This document shows positions 20,051 to 29,138 of a stretch of 53,977 bases of DNA, piece by piece. Origin of the DNA: Bacteroidaceae bacterium (GTDB taxonomy: Bacteria > Bacteroidota > Bacteroidia > Bacteroidales > Bacteroidaceae); assembly GCA_017617335.1 (NCBI GenBank), contig JAFZWK010000020.1:1-53977 (forward strand), given 5' to 3'. Position numbers and translations under genes: made by a program. Within the stretch, counting starts at the first letter, position 1. Each line of letters starts with the position of its first letter. Below the pieces are notes generated by a model that made no database searches, was not told where the DNA came from, and was given only the letters and a program-made list of their open reading frames with translations.

Positions 20051-21955
20051 ATGAAAAGATTTGCATTTCTTTTATCTCTTTCAGTAGCTTCACAAAGCTT
20101 TGCTGTCAGCGAAAGCACTGAGCCGATGGATACCTTGTCGCAAACAATGAACGAGGTAACGGTAACAGGCACTCGCAATCAAACTGACATTCGCCACTTA
20201 CCCATGACCATTTCTGTAGTTAATCGTGAACAACTGACTGCCAACGAGCGAGTCAACGTGTTGCCTACCTTGATGGAACAGGTTCCAAGCCTCATGGTGA
20301 CGAGTCGTGGCGTGATGGGATACGGAGTCAGTACGGGCAGTGCTGGCGGCATGATGCTTCGTGGCATTTCCTCTGGTAGCGGCCAACTTCTGGTCCTCAT
20401 CGATGGACATCCTCAATATCAAGGCATTTATGGGCACAGCATAGCCGACAGTTATCAGACGATGATGGCTGAGCGAGTAGAGGTTCTGCGTGGTCCTGCC
20501 TCACTTCTCTATGGTTCCAACGCGATGGGAGGAGTCGTGAATATTGTGACTCGAGGTATGCAGACAGATGGAGTCCGCACGAATGTAAACTTGGGAGCTG
20601 GAAGCTACGGCACGATTCAAGGAGAAGCCTCCAATCAAGTTCGGGCTGGCAAGTTCTCCAGTACTGTAGCGTTGCAGTATGGACGCAGCGATAACCACCG
20701 TCCCAACATGGGCTTTGAGCAATATGGAGGGTACCTGAAACTCAATTATGACATCAACGACAATTGGAATGTATTTGCCGATGGGGATGTCACCCATTTC
20801 AACTCCTCTTATCCAGGAGCAATCTCCAAACCTATGCTCGAGGCTGACCAATGGATTACTCGTGCCATTGCGACTCTTGGTGTAGAGAACCACTACGAGC
20901 GTACGAGTGGACGCCTCAGCGTTTATGATAACTTTGGGCGCCATAAAATCAATGATGGCTACGCTGCCAATGGAGGCACTCCTCAAGACAGATTCTTCCG
21001 CTCGAAAGATGCTCTCGCTGGCGTCAGCTGGTATCAGAGTGCCAACTTCTGGACAGGCAACCGCATCACAGTAGGCGTTGACTATCAACACATTTATGGG
21101 CGCGCCTATTACACCAACCGCAAGACAGGCGAGGTACTAGATACGCCTAACAAGCAATCAGGACACGTCCACAACAACGAGGTGGCAGGCTATGTGGATT
21201 TCCGTCAGGACATTGCTTCCTGGCTTACTCTGGATGCTGGCGTTCGCTACGACAATCACTCCATCACAGGCGGCGAATGGATTCCTCAGGGCGGTTTCGT
21301 GGTTCGCCCCATCAAGACAGGAGAGTTCAAGGCAATGGCCAGCAAAGGTTTCCGCAATCCTACCACGCGCGAGATGTATCTTTATCCTCCCTCCAACACA
21401 GATCTTGAGCCTGAGCGCCTGATGAATTACGAAATCTCTTGGCGCCAGCGTCTTCTCGACAATCATCTCATCTATGGAGTCAACCTTTTCTATATCGATG
21501 CCGACAACATCATTCAGACAGGTCCCAACCCTGCCGGACCTCCTCCAATGCTCAACCAGAACACAGGTGAACTCAAGAACAAGGGGTTCGAAATAGAAGC
21601 AACCTGGTACATAAACAGACACTGGGCACTCAACACCAATCACAGCTACCTCCACATGGAGAATCCTGTTGTTGCAGCCCCCACCTACAAAGGCTATCTC
21701 GGTGCTCAGATGAGTTATGGCAAATGGAGTGTGAATGCTGGATTGCAGCAAGTTTGTGGCCTCTATACTGCTGTTGGAGAAAACGAGGAACAGGAAGACT
21801 TCACTCTCCTCAATGCTACAGTAAGCTATCAGGCACTCGATTGGTTGCGTCTTTGGGCAAAGGGCGATAATCTCCTCGGTCAGAAGTATGAGATCAACGC
21901 AGGCTACCCCATGCCCAAAGCTACCTTCATGGGTGGTGTTTCGCTTACTTTCTGA
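20051..21955 (+). CDS. TonB-dependent outer-membrane receptor
   Basis: This 634-aa protein has a signal peptide (residues 1-18), a TonB-box-like segment followed by NEVTVTGTRNQTDI, and a plug domain (about 40-160, with VLIDGHPQYQG, RVEVLRGPASLLYGSNAMGGVVNIVTRG). The beta-barrel ends in GVSLTF. It imports an unknown ligand, such as a siderophore, haem, cobalamin or nickel complex. There is no SusD partner and no N-terminal carboxypeptidase-like domain, so it is not a SusC glycan transporter. A LolA-like gene starts 34 bp downstream, probably in one transcript. Confidence 0.92.
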   Translation: MKRFAFLLSLSVASQSFAVSESTEPMDTLSQTMNEVTVTGTRNQTDIRHLPMTISVVNREQLTANERVNVLPTLMEQVPSLMVTSRGVMGYGVSTGSAGGMMLRGISSGSGQLLVLIDGHPQYQGIYGHSIADSYQTMMAERVEVLRGPASLLYGSNAMGGVVNIVTRGMQTDGVRTNVNLGAGSYGTIQGEASNQVRAGKFSSTVALQYGRSDNHRPNMGFEQYGGYLKLNYDINDNWNVFADGDVTHFNSSYPGAISKPMLEADQWITRAIATLGVENHYERTSGRLSVYDNFGRHKINDGYAANGGTPQDRFFRSKDALAGVSWYQSANFWTGNRITVGVDYQHIYGRAYYTNRKTGEVLDTPNKQSGHVHNNEVAGYVDFRQDIASWLTLDAGVRYDNHSITGGEWIPQGGFVVRPIKTGEFKAMASKGFRNPTTREMYLYPPSNTDLEPERLMNYEISWRQRLLDNHLIYGVNLFYIDADNIIQTGPNPAGPPPMLNQNTGELKNKGFEIEATWYINRHWALNTNHSYLHMENPVVAAPTYKGYLGAQMSYGKWSVNAGLQQVCGLYTAVGENEEQEDFTLLNATVSYQALDWLRLWAKGDNLLGQKYEINAGYPMPKATFMGGVSLTF

Positions 21956-21989
21956 AACTTCTCCTCCCATTTATATGGGCTAAAAACAA

Positions 21990-22655
21990 ATGGATCGTAT
22001 AGACAAATCATTGCTTAAAACTACAACAAGAGTGCTGCCCTCTGCGGTGGTACTCTTGTTCTTCATTCTTTTCTCTGGCACCATTCATGCCGAAACATCC
22101 AATCAGAAGAAAGCCGAAGAAATCTTCCAAAAGGCTTACAATCAGTTCACAGGTCCTGAGGGATGCACCTTCTCTTACAAGGTGAACATCATTGGCATCT
22201 ACAAGAATGCAGGCACCATGTGGACGAAGGGCAAGAAACAGCGCTTCATAGAAAAACGTTATCTGGGATGGACCAACGAAGACGTTTTCTATAAGGCTGA
22301 CAAGAAGAACAAGGTGGTGGAAATCCACAAGCCCAACTCGCCCAAACGTGACAAATACTCCAGCAAATTCAAATTCAACGCAGAGGATTTCATTTACAGC
22401 GTAGAAACAGAAGGTAATAACTACATCATCTCGATGGATATGAAGAGTGGAGGGACCAGCACCATCAAGCACGCCCTTGTCACCATCGACCGAAAGACAT
22501 ACGCTCCAGTGAAACTCCGTTTGAAAGTCATCTTCTTCTGGGCAACCATCGACATCTCAGACTTCAAGAAAGGCATTACTGACGAATCCATTTTCGAATT
22601 CCCCAAATCCCAATTCTCTGACTATAAGTTCAAGGACGAGAGAGCGAACGAGTAA
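21990..22655 (+). CDS. LolA-like outer-membrane lipoprotein carrier
   Basis: This 221-aa protein has an N-terminal signal sequence (about residues 16-35, ending IHAE) and a fold typical of the LolA/LolB half-barrel, with strands such as GTMWTKGKKQRFIEKRYLGW and VFYKADKKNKVVEIHKP. LolA family members carry lipoproteins across the periplasm. In Bacteroidetes several such proteins occur and the cargo is often unknown. Its place directly after a TonB receptor gene suggests a linked envelope role. Confidence 0.75.
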   Translation: MDRIDKSLLKTTTRVLPSAVVLLFFILFSGTIHAETSNQKKAEEIFQKAYNQFTGPEGCTFSYKVNIIGIYKNAGTMWTKGKKQRFIEKRYLGWTNEDVFYKADKKNKVVEIHKPNSPKRDKYSSKFKFNAEDFIYSVETEGNNYIISMDMKSGGTSTIKHALVTIDRKTYAPVKLRLKVIFFWATIDISDFKKGITDESIFEFPKSQFSDYKFKDERANE

Positions 22656-22673
22656 CATACCCCTCTGAAACGC

Positions 22674-22739
22674 AACACGTTGAAATCACAAACACAACAC
22701 GTTGAGATGAGAAAGTCAACACGTTGACAAGTTTGGCTC
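22674..22739 (+). repeat. 22-bp-period AACACGTTGA array, 3 copies
   Basis: AACACGTTGA starts at 22674, 22696 and 22718, exactly 22 bp apart, with 12-bp spacers of different sequence. It fills the 83-bp gap between the convergent LolA-like and TlpA-like genes and touches the stop codon of the latter. All copies have the same orientation as at 744 and 33929. Confidence 0.8.
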
Positions 22740-24043
22740 TACTCTCGCTCAATCGCAGCCTTAATAATCGGCTCCAAATCCTCAGCATCGTTCGACGTGG
22801 AGAGGATGATGCCGTCTCGATCGATGAGGAACATGGCGCCACCAGCATTGCCTGCGCCATTCAGCTCCCAGACGTGGTTCTCGTCGTTCAGTTCCAAGAG
22901 CGAGGACCAGGGGTAGCCATCCTGCTCTAAGGCCTGATGCATGTCCTCAGCCTTTTGCTCACGGGCTATGGCGATAACGGTGAAGCCCTTGTCCTTGTAC
23001 TTCTCATAGACAGGAATCATAGCCTTGCTGTGACGGCGGCAAGGACCGCACCACGAGGCCCAGAGGTCAATGAGCGCCACCTTGTCCTTTGTCAGCGAGG
23101 AAATGGGAACGAGCTGCCCGTCGGTGTTTCGGGCCTTGTAGTCAATGTAGGGCTTGCCAGGCTGTAGATTGAAAGCAGTCTCTGCCGTCGCAATCCGCTG
23201 ATGTATAGGATGTCCTTTGTATTGCTTGCACAATTCGTTGTCATAGAGTTTAATCATCCTCTCATACGGCGTGGAGTCAAAGTCTTTGAATAATTGGGCG
23301 TCTCCAAGCACTTCAAACGCATTGAGAACATCATAGTATGCCCACAGCATGGGATGCTCAGCGTAATACTCAACACGGAACGGACGTACTCCCTTGGCCA
23401 AACTGTTTCGTCGCTGCCACAGTGCCCATCCCTCTTCGTTGTAGCCCTGGTGCTCATCGTCGAGATAAGCGTTCAGCACGTTCCTGACGCTGTCTATGTA
23501 TTCCTGAGGCAGTCTCTCAGCATCGCTTCTTTCCAAGGTTTGATATGCTGAAATGAAATCAGGCTGAAAGTATTTCTCCTTGTGCTCTTCCAACTCACGG
23601 TCCAGTTCATCAACAACATTCCAGAACCGCACATCCTCAATGCTGTCCAGTGTCTGATGAAGAATTCCTTCCTTGCCCGTACTCTGAACCTTCGGTGCTT
23701 TGTCCTCATACATTTCTATCTGGACAGTTCCATTTTCCACAAGGAATTTGGCCGAAAACCAATGGCCTTCATCCATCTGCTTGGGGAGAACAACCTCGTA
23801 CATTTCTGGCCATTCAGTTTCGATGTCGCACTCCACTACCCCATCCACAGCTTTGTGGTGGAGTAACGAATCGTCATTGACACGAAGGTCAGTCCCATCC
23901 TTGCAGATAACCACATCGTCACCATATTGGCCAGTCATGATCTGGACCCGTACGTGGCACTTCACTTCCTTCTCTCTCTGGAAGCATCCCATCAGGAATG
24001 TGCAGGTCAACACGACAACAAGATAAAAAATTTTCTTTATCAT
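22739..24043 (-). CDS. TlpA-like thiol-disulfide lipoprotein
   Basis: This 434-aa predicted lipoprotein has a signal peptide and lipobox LMGC with the lipidated cysteine at 20. A DUF4369-like beta domain and helical linker precede a C-terminal thioredoxin domain with the redox motif WCGPC (CGPC at 332-335). The usual cis-proline before the FLID strand is replaced: the segment reads GNAGGAMFLID. It follows a larger TlpA-like gene by 22 bp and ends the sigma factor operon. Likely it reduces or isomerises periplasmic disulfides, but the missing cis-proline could change substrate handling. Confidence 0.88.
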   Translation of the reverse strand: MIKKIFYLVVVLTCTFLMGCFQREKEVKCHVRVQIMTGQYGDDVVICKDGTDLRVNDDSLLHHKAVDGVVECDIETEWPEMYEVVLPKQMDEGHWFSAKFLVENGTVQIEMYEDKAPKVQSTGKEGILHQTLDSIEDVRFWNVVDELDRELEEHKEKYFQPDFISAYQTLERSDAERLPQEYIDSVRNVLNAYLDDEHQGYNEEGWALWQRRNSLAKGVRPFRVEYYAEHPMLWAYYDVLNAFEVLGDAQLFKDFDSTPYERMIKLYDNELCKQYKGHPIHQRIATAETAFNLQPGKPYIDYKARNTDGQLVPISSLTKDKVALIDLWASWCGPCRRHSKAMIPVYEKYKDKGFTVIAIAREQKAEDMHQALEQDGYPWSSLLELNDENHVWELNGAGNAGGAMFLIDRDGIILSTSNDAEDLEPIIKAAIERE

Positions 24044-24065
24044 TTGTTTATTGATTTAGTTGATA

Positions 24066-26456
24066 TTACTTCATCTGCTCTAGCAGCCTTGCCAATCCTT
24101 CGAGGTCGCGAGGGTCAGCATTCACATCGAGGATGGAGCCATTGCGGTCGATGAGCTTGTAGGTGGGAAAGGCATGGACCTGCAGGAAAGCCTCGATGGC
24201 ACTCTGCTGGGCTTCGGGCAGATTGTAGTGAACCACGTTGTCGCCCGTCACGTCATACATCTTGATGACATTCTTCCACGATTCGTCGCTACTGTTATTG
24301 GCAAGATAAAGATAGATGAGGTCGTAGTCCTTCAAGCGCTCGTATTCCGCCTGACTATGAGAGAGAGCGTCTTTGCAAGGGCCGCACCAAGTGCCCCAGA
24401 TGTCAAGCAGGATAATCTTGCCCTTGTACGGCTCGATGAGTTTACGTAGGATTTGCTCGCCGTCGCTCATGTCTGCAACATCTTCTGCTGGCTTCAGGTT
24501 CTCGGAGTGCGAGATGTCCCTGCGCTGAAGGGCGAGGTACTTCTCTTGCTCTGCCTGCAGGAAAGTCTTGGCTGCAGGCATCTTCACGTTCTCTTCAATG
24601 TACTGCATGGTGGTTTTGCTGAGAGGCTTTCGTTCGTGGTCGAGCCCTCTATAGAGTTTGTTTGTCGTGATGATGTCGCGCATATCTTGGTCGCAGCCGA
24701 GGGAATCAAGGATGCTCAATGTCTGATAGAGGTCCACTAGAGGCTTCATTTCTTCGAGCGCCACCTTTATGTCCTCGTGCATGAAAAGCTCATGGCATTG
24801 CTTCACGCAGTCCCTTGCGTTAAAGTCATCAGATGCCTGCTGATTGTCTTCCTCGCTTTGTTCTCGTATGATAGACTTTACGATTTCTTTGCCATAACAA
24901 TCTATCGCAGCCAGTTCCTCATCGCTTATCTTCACCTTACCCGCATCCCTGTAGCGTCGCAGAATGGGTGCATACATAACATAGGGTACTGAAAAAGTGA
25001 ATTTGGGGCCTTTGATATAGTACTTGTTTTCAACAAGTTGGTCAATATAGTCCCTCGTGAATGTGTCGGAAAATCTGTAAAGCGTGTATGGCTTCTGAAG
25101 CTTCTGCCATATTTCGCGATTGACGTAGTTGAGATATTCAGCAGGTACGTGTCTGTCTTTTATGCTGAAGCGTCCCTGCATGAGTGCTTTCCCTTCTGCC
25201 ACGTTGTAATGACCTCGCAAGTAAGTTATGTAACGGTCGGAAATGTTGGGATGAGCGGCTATGGTCTTCTCCAGTTCTTGCAAGGCATCAAACTTCTCTG
25301 CCTTCATGCTTTCCAGAAAAGCCATCGCCTCAGCCTCTTCCATATCTTTCTTCTCCGATCTTCCGCCCACCCATCGGATGGGATAGGCCAGCGTCTCGTT
25401 CTGTAAACGGCTGTTCTTGCCCATGAACATCTTGTGTCCGCCCTTGAAGTCATAGAGCAGGAAGTATGTCTCGCCCGGTTCGAGCAGGGTGCGGATGAAG
25501 GTGCGCTTCCAGTCGGCATATATCTCCGACGAGTTGAGCAGGGGAATCTTTATGGTGAACCGTCCCAGCGAGTCCATCTTGCCGTAACTCGACACCTGCT
25601 TGTCCAGGAACAGATTCTCGTACGACACTTCATACGTCCCGCCTGCATCTTTCATCCATTGCGGCATATCCTTTAACCAGCCAACGAGCGTGACCGTGTC
25701 CGTCTTGTAGTGCGTATCCTTGAATAAGGTGTTGGTATCTTTCTGCGGATAATCAGGAAGGGTGATAGAACTGATGAGGTTGTAAGTGGCTTTCTTTCCG
25801 TTGATATCTATAGTTCGCAGGCCATTCTTGTTCTTATCTATATTGATTGTTATTTCTTTGCCATCGTTCTCTAATATTATAATGTATTTGTCGCCCTTCT
25901 GCTGCTTCTGCTTATAATTCCAAAACTTGCAGTCGCAGATGGCAAAGTCGTCATAGAAGCTGATGTCCCAGTCGCCTGTCTGCGTGTTTCGCCAGTTTGA
26001 GGGGAAGAGTCTTGTGGCTCTCGTCTTGACATCCTCTATGCCCAGCAGCTTCCAAGCCCCATCGAAGTCACCTTCTGTGAAGTCGAAGCACTTCGTGTCC
26101 ATAGGGAGCGGCTCGAAATGGAAGACGATGTCTGCATAACCATGATCCGTGAGGTAAGTCTCCTTGTTGAGTTCCATCCCGTCGAGGCTCTTCAGGGCAT
26201 ACGTTTTGCCGTCGGCCAGAAGGTGAGTGCCAGAGGCAAACTTCACCCAGTTATCCGGACGGCTGGCAACATGCATCATCACACATGTCTCGTCCTTCCG
26301 AAATTCTACACGGGAAATCTCTAAGAGCGTGTGAAAGTACCCTTCAATCTCTGTGTTCACTTCTTTGCTGGGTTGTTCCCACACCACAGTTTTCTCTTTA
26401 GCCTGCCCTGCTATTGCGACGAGTGCAAGCAAAGCGATGATCAACGTTTTCTTCAT
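24066..26456 (-). CDS. Large TlpA-family thiol-disulfide oxidoreductase
   Basis: This 796-aa secreted protein has a signal peptide (residues 1-19). A long N-terminal part without an assigned function contains a carboxypeptidase-regulatory-like beta region around 240-320. The C-terminal thioredoxin domain carries WGTWCGPC (CGPC 691-694) and a conserved cis-proline in HAFPTYKLID. It probably acts in the periplasm on disulfides. It is separated from the upstream secreted protein by 121 bp and from the second TlpA gene by 22 bp. Confidence 0.88.
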   Translation of the reverse strand: MKKTLIIALLALVAIAGQAKEKTVVWEQPSKEVNTEIEGYFHTLLEISRVEFRKDETCVMMHVASRPDNWVKFASGTHLLADGKTYALKSLDGMELNKETYLTDHGYADIVFHFEPLPMDTKCFDFTEGDFDGAWKLLGIEDVKTRATRLFPSNWRNTQTGDWDISFYDDFAICDCKFWNYKQKQQKGDKYIIILENDGKEITINIDKNKNGLRTIDINGKKATYNLISSITLPDYPQKDTNTLFKDTHYKTDTVTLVGWLKDMPQWMKDAGGTYEVSYENLFLDKQVSSYGKMDSLGRFTIKIPLLNSSEIYADWKRTFIRTLLEPGETYFLLYDFKGGHKMFMGKNSRLQNETLAYPIRWVGGRSEKKDMEEAEAMAFLESMKAEKFDALQELEKTIAAHPNISDRYITYLRGHYNVAEGKALMQGRFSIKDRHVPAEYLNYVNREIWQKLQKPYTLYRFSDTFTRDYIDQLVENKYYIKGPKFTFSVPYVMYAPILRRYRDAGKVKISDEELAAIDCYGKEIVKSIIREQSEEDNQQASDDFNARDCVKQCHELFMHEDIKVALEEMKPLVDLYQTLSILDSLGCDQDMRDIITTNKLYRGLDHERKPLSKTTMQYIEENVKMPAAKTFLQAEQEKYLALQRRDISHSENLKPAEDVADMSDGEQILRKLIEPYKGKIILLDIWGTWCGPCKDALSHSQAEYERLKDYDLIYLYLANNSSDESWKNVIKMYDVTGDNVVHYNLPEAQQSAIEAFLQVHAFPTYKLIDRNGSILDVNADPRDLEGLARLLEQMK

Positions 26457-26577
26457 TCCTATTTGTGATTATCCTATCGACTTTTATTTATTATATAACG
26501 TTCAAATGGTTGAAATAGTAAGTGCTTAGCACGTTAAATCTTCTTAATTTCGTCAATTCTATCTGGCTATCAAACAA

Positions 26578-27708
26578 TTAATTATAAAAAACAAACCTAT
26601 TCTGCAACCACTTTGGTTTCATTCCCTTAAAGAACGTCTTCTTGCCATTGATGATAGTCTTGAGAGAAGACCAGCAGAGCGGTTCCCATAGCGTACCTTC
26701 TGTTTGAGCAACGAGGAAGTGATAGCCGAATTCGTCGTTGCAAATGTCGAGTATATAATAGGTGTCACGATTGACAGCATCAAGGCATAAAAGAAATAAG
26801 GAAGAAGTGCCATCAAAAGTCGAGTCGTAGTTATACTGAAAATAATATTTCTGAGGGCTTTCAGTATATTTAAGAGCCAAACTGTCGAAGGCAGCCAGCA
26901 GTTGGAGTGCCAGGGGCCCTTGGTCAAGCGGAACGGTATAGATGGTGGCATCTGTTACACCTGCACAACTACTTCCCTCTTCAAAAGTACATCCCCAGTC
27001 GGGCAAGTAGTATGTTTCCTTCCTAACAGAATCAGGGAGCGAAAGATAGTGTTGGAAAGCCGCCTTTATGGAGTCGGAATATGCCTCGTCGTGCTCCCAT
27101 CGTGCCTTGCGTGGCTTGATGCGATACTGTTTAAACAATTGTGCAATATCAGCGGTCAGGTTTTCCTGGGTATAGGTTACGACAGACGTGGTGTCCTGTG
27201 ACAAAGAAATGACATATTTGAGGTATCCCTCAAAAGATCCCTCCTTTCCAACTGCAGGATGGAGATTGAGAGAAAGAAATTCTTTGGAATAATAGTAAGG
27301 ATGATTTTCCTGCTGCACCTTCGCTACCCACGTAGTATCATGACTGAGGTTCATGGAATAAATAATGGTATCTTGCCCGCCACAATGATATTCATAGTGA
27401 TAGCTTTCCTGCGCCTCCTCCTGTAGCTCATCAAGGGTGTGACGGATGTCAATCAGGCGGTTACGTTCTTCACGAAGCAGGCTGTCCTGAGAGAGAGAGT
27501 CCACGTCTTGATATAAATCCGGCCTGTAATAGAGGTGTACGGTATAACTCAAGCGCGTGGGATTGCCCTGTCCACCACTCTTGACGATAAAGGGTGCTCT
27601 ATCCTGTGCAGCGAGGCGGTCGAAGAGTTCACTCATCTTGGGGTTTATTTGCGCATGGGATACTGCACATAAAAACGCGAGCATCAAAAAAAAGATTGTC
27701 TTTTTCAT
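26578..27708 (-). CDS. Secreted protein of unknown function
   Basis: This 376-aa protein has a clear signal peptide (residues 1-19, ending SHAQ). The mature part is rich in Y, D and S and has no motif I recognise. It contains two cysteines (about W-G-C-T and S-S-C-A) close together in the middle, which might be a disulfide acted on by the TlpA-like neighbours. It starts 13 bp after the anti-sigma-like gene, so it belongs to the sigma factor operon. Confidence 0.8.
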   Translation of the reverse strand: MKKTIFFLMLAFLCAVSHAQINPKMSELFDRLAAQDRAPFIVKSGGQGNPTRLSYTVHLYYRPDLYQDVDSLSQDSLLREERNRLIDIRHTLDELQEEAQESYHYEYHCGGQDTIIYSMNLSHDTTWVAKVQQENHPYYYSKEFLSLNLHPAVGKEGSFEGYLKYVISLSQDTTSVVTYTQENLTADIAQLFKQYRIKPRKARWEHDEAYSDSIKAAFQHYLSLPDSVRKETYYLPDWGCTFEEGSSCAGVTDATIYTVPLDQGPLALQLLAAFDSLALKYTESPQKYYFQYNYDSTFDGTSSLFLLCLDAVNRDTYYILDICNDEFGYHFLVAQTEGTLWEPLCWSSLKTIINGKKTFFKGMKPKWLQNRFVFYN

Positions 27709-27721
27709 CTATATAATGAGT

Positions 27722-28432
27722 TTAATATTGAATACTGGCTTGATGAATATGCTGCTGCACGTCGGTTGTCAGACGGGTTCCACGAGCCCGCAGCTCGCTC
27801 ACGGATGGCAACTCTGCGGCAGGCAGTTGATTGGATGCATCCCTAACGTACATCACTACGTCTGGCGTGATGTGAATGGCTCGTATTACGGTCATCTCTA
27901 TGGGCACAACCTCCTGACCCTCAGCAGACATCGCAAACTCTGGTTCTTTAGTACTCTCGGGAATAGTTTTCTTTGAATGAGACTTAGGAGATTTAACAGG
28001 TCGCTTCGTCTCTGCTTTAACTACAATGGGAGTTTCTTGAGTAATCAAAGGCTGCGGTTCTTTTTTTTCTTCCGACTCTATACCATCTTGCTGCGTAGTT
28101 GTTTGTTGTACTACCACAGGTTGTCTCTCTGGCTCTACCCTATGATGACTATAATGCAGCAAGAGCAGTAGAAGAGCACAAGCGGCTACTGCTAAAAAGG
28201 CTCTTTTCATGTTGAACACTACTCCTCTCGAGGAGAGAGATAAAGAGGTGTCGTTGGCTTTTAGCAAAGTCTTTGTATCCTCTTCTGGGAAAGGAAGGCG
28301 AAGAAGGTCAAGGACAGCACGCTCGTCAAAGGTAAGCGAGGGGCGAGCTTCAAGTTCCTTGCGAAGCTGACATTCTTCAGCAGGAGTGGTGAGGCCGTCG
28401 AGGAACCTGGATATCATTTCATTATTGTTCAT
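27722..28432 (-). CDS. Putative anti-sigma factor (single-pass membrane protein)
   Basis: This 236-aa protein has a cytoplasmic N-terminal domain of about 75 residues, one membrane segment (about 79-95, AVAACALLLLLLHY), and a periplasmic part rich in K, E, Q and P with a C-terminal helix. Size, topology and position directly after an ECF sigma gene (11-bp overlap) match anti-sigma factors. It lacks a FecR domain, so the signal probably does not come from a TonB transducer. Confidence 0.7.
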   Translation of the reverse strand: MNNNEMISRFLDGLTTPAEECQLRKELEARPSLTFDERAVLDLLRLPFPEEDTKTLLKANDTSLSLSSRGVVFNMKRAFLAVAACALLLLLLHYSHHRVEPERQPVVVQQTTTQQDGIESEEKKEPQPLITQETPIVVKAETKRPVKSPKSHSKKTIPESTKEPEFAMSAEGQEVVPIEMTVIRAIHITPDVVMYVRDASNQLPAAELPSVSELRARGTRLTTDVQQHIHQASIQY

Positions 28433-28931
28433 TACGGTAACGTTGTTTTAAGTCGTTGAGAAGTTGATGGCGTGCCTTGCTGATGAGAGTTTGCACAGAA
28501 TGAGGGTCAGTTGCAAGGATATCAGCAATCTGCTGGTTGGAAAGGCCATCCTCCTGTCGCATGCGCAGTACGCGACGAAGGTATTCAGGCAAAGCTTTAA
28601 GACGATGTTCGAGCCACACGTTATTCTCACGTTCTTCGAGAAGAGATTGAGGATCAGCAGATTCCTGTCCTCCAGCAAGAGCATGTATCCCCTCTGTCAG
28701 CAAGATACGTCGATTGCGATGATGATCAATACATACATTCCTGGCAACACGGACAACGAGTGGTTTCAGCGGACGAGTCATATCAATGTGTTCACGTGCC
28801 GCCCACATGCGCATCATCGTTTCTTGTGCCACATCCTCAGCATCCTCGACATTACCAAAGAATTGTAGCCCCATTTGTAGGGCTATGGAACGCAAGGAAG
28901 TAACGTGTGATATGAAGTCTTGCTCATGCAT
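28422..28931 (-). CDS. ECF RNA polymerase sigma factor
   Basis: This sigma-70 family regulator has region 2 (GNVEDAEDVAQETMMRMWAAR) and region 4 with a helix-turn-helix (LPEYLRRVLRMRQEDGLSNQ then IADILATDPHSVQTLISKAR). I choose the start at 28931 (MHEQDF), about 169 aa, because the 12 upstream residues are atypical for the family; 28967 is an alternative. It heads an operon with an anti-sigma-like protein, a secreted protein and two TlpA-like thiol proteins, suggesting an envelope or redox stress response. Confidence 0.9.
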   Translation of the reverse strand: MHEQDFISHVTSLRSIALQMGLQFFGNVEDAEDVAQETMMRMWAAREHIDMTRPLKPLVVRVARNVCIDHHRNRRILLTEGIHALAGGQESADPQSLLEERENNVWLEHRLKALPEYLRRVLRMRQEDGLSNQQIADILATDPHSVQTLISKARHQLLNDLKQRYRNEQ

Positions 28932-29138
28932 TACACACATAAAACGAAAAAACACGCATTTTGTCAACCTGCGACATCTATAAATTAAGAAAGATTAACG
29001 CATGCAGGATGACTCTTCAGTAAAGAAAAAAGCAGAAAGTTTTCGTATAACAATATTTTGTTAATGAATGAGATCAAAAAATATAGTTATCCTCTTATGC
29101 CAAGCATACTATGTGGATCTGTCAAATTCGGGATTGAA

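Noticed and set aside
20051-22655. SusCD-type polysaccharide utilisation locus together with the GH39-like enzyme
   Set aside because: The receptor lacks the SusC N-terminal domain, there is no SusD gene, and the glycosidase is 7 kb away behind an unrelated operon.
26518-26540. Palindrome around GTGCTTAGCAC in the gap before the large TlpA gene's upstream neighbour
   Set aside because: A five-base arm with a one-base centre can arise by chance, and it lies between genes of one operon without other support.
28932-28967. Upstream start for the ECF sigma factor (MTKCVFFRFMCV)
   Set aside because: The extra residues do not fit the N-terminus of the family; the start at 28931 is more typical.
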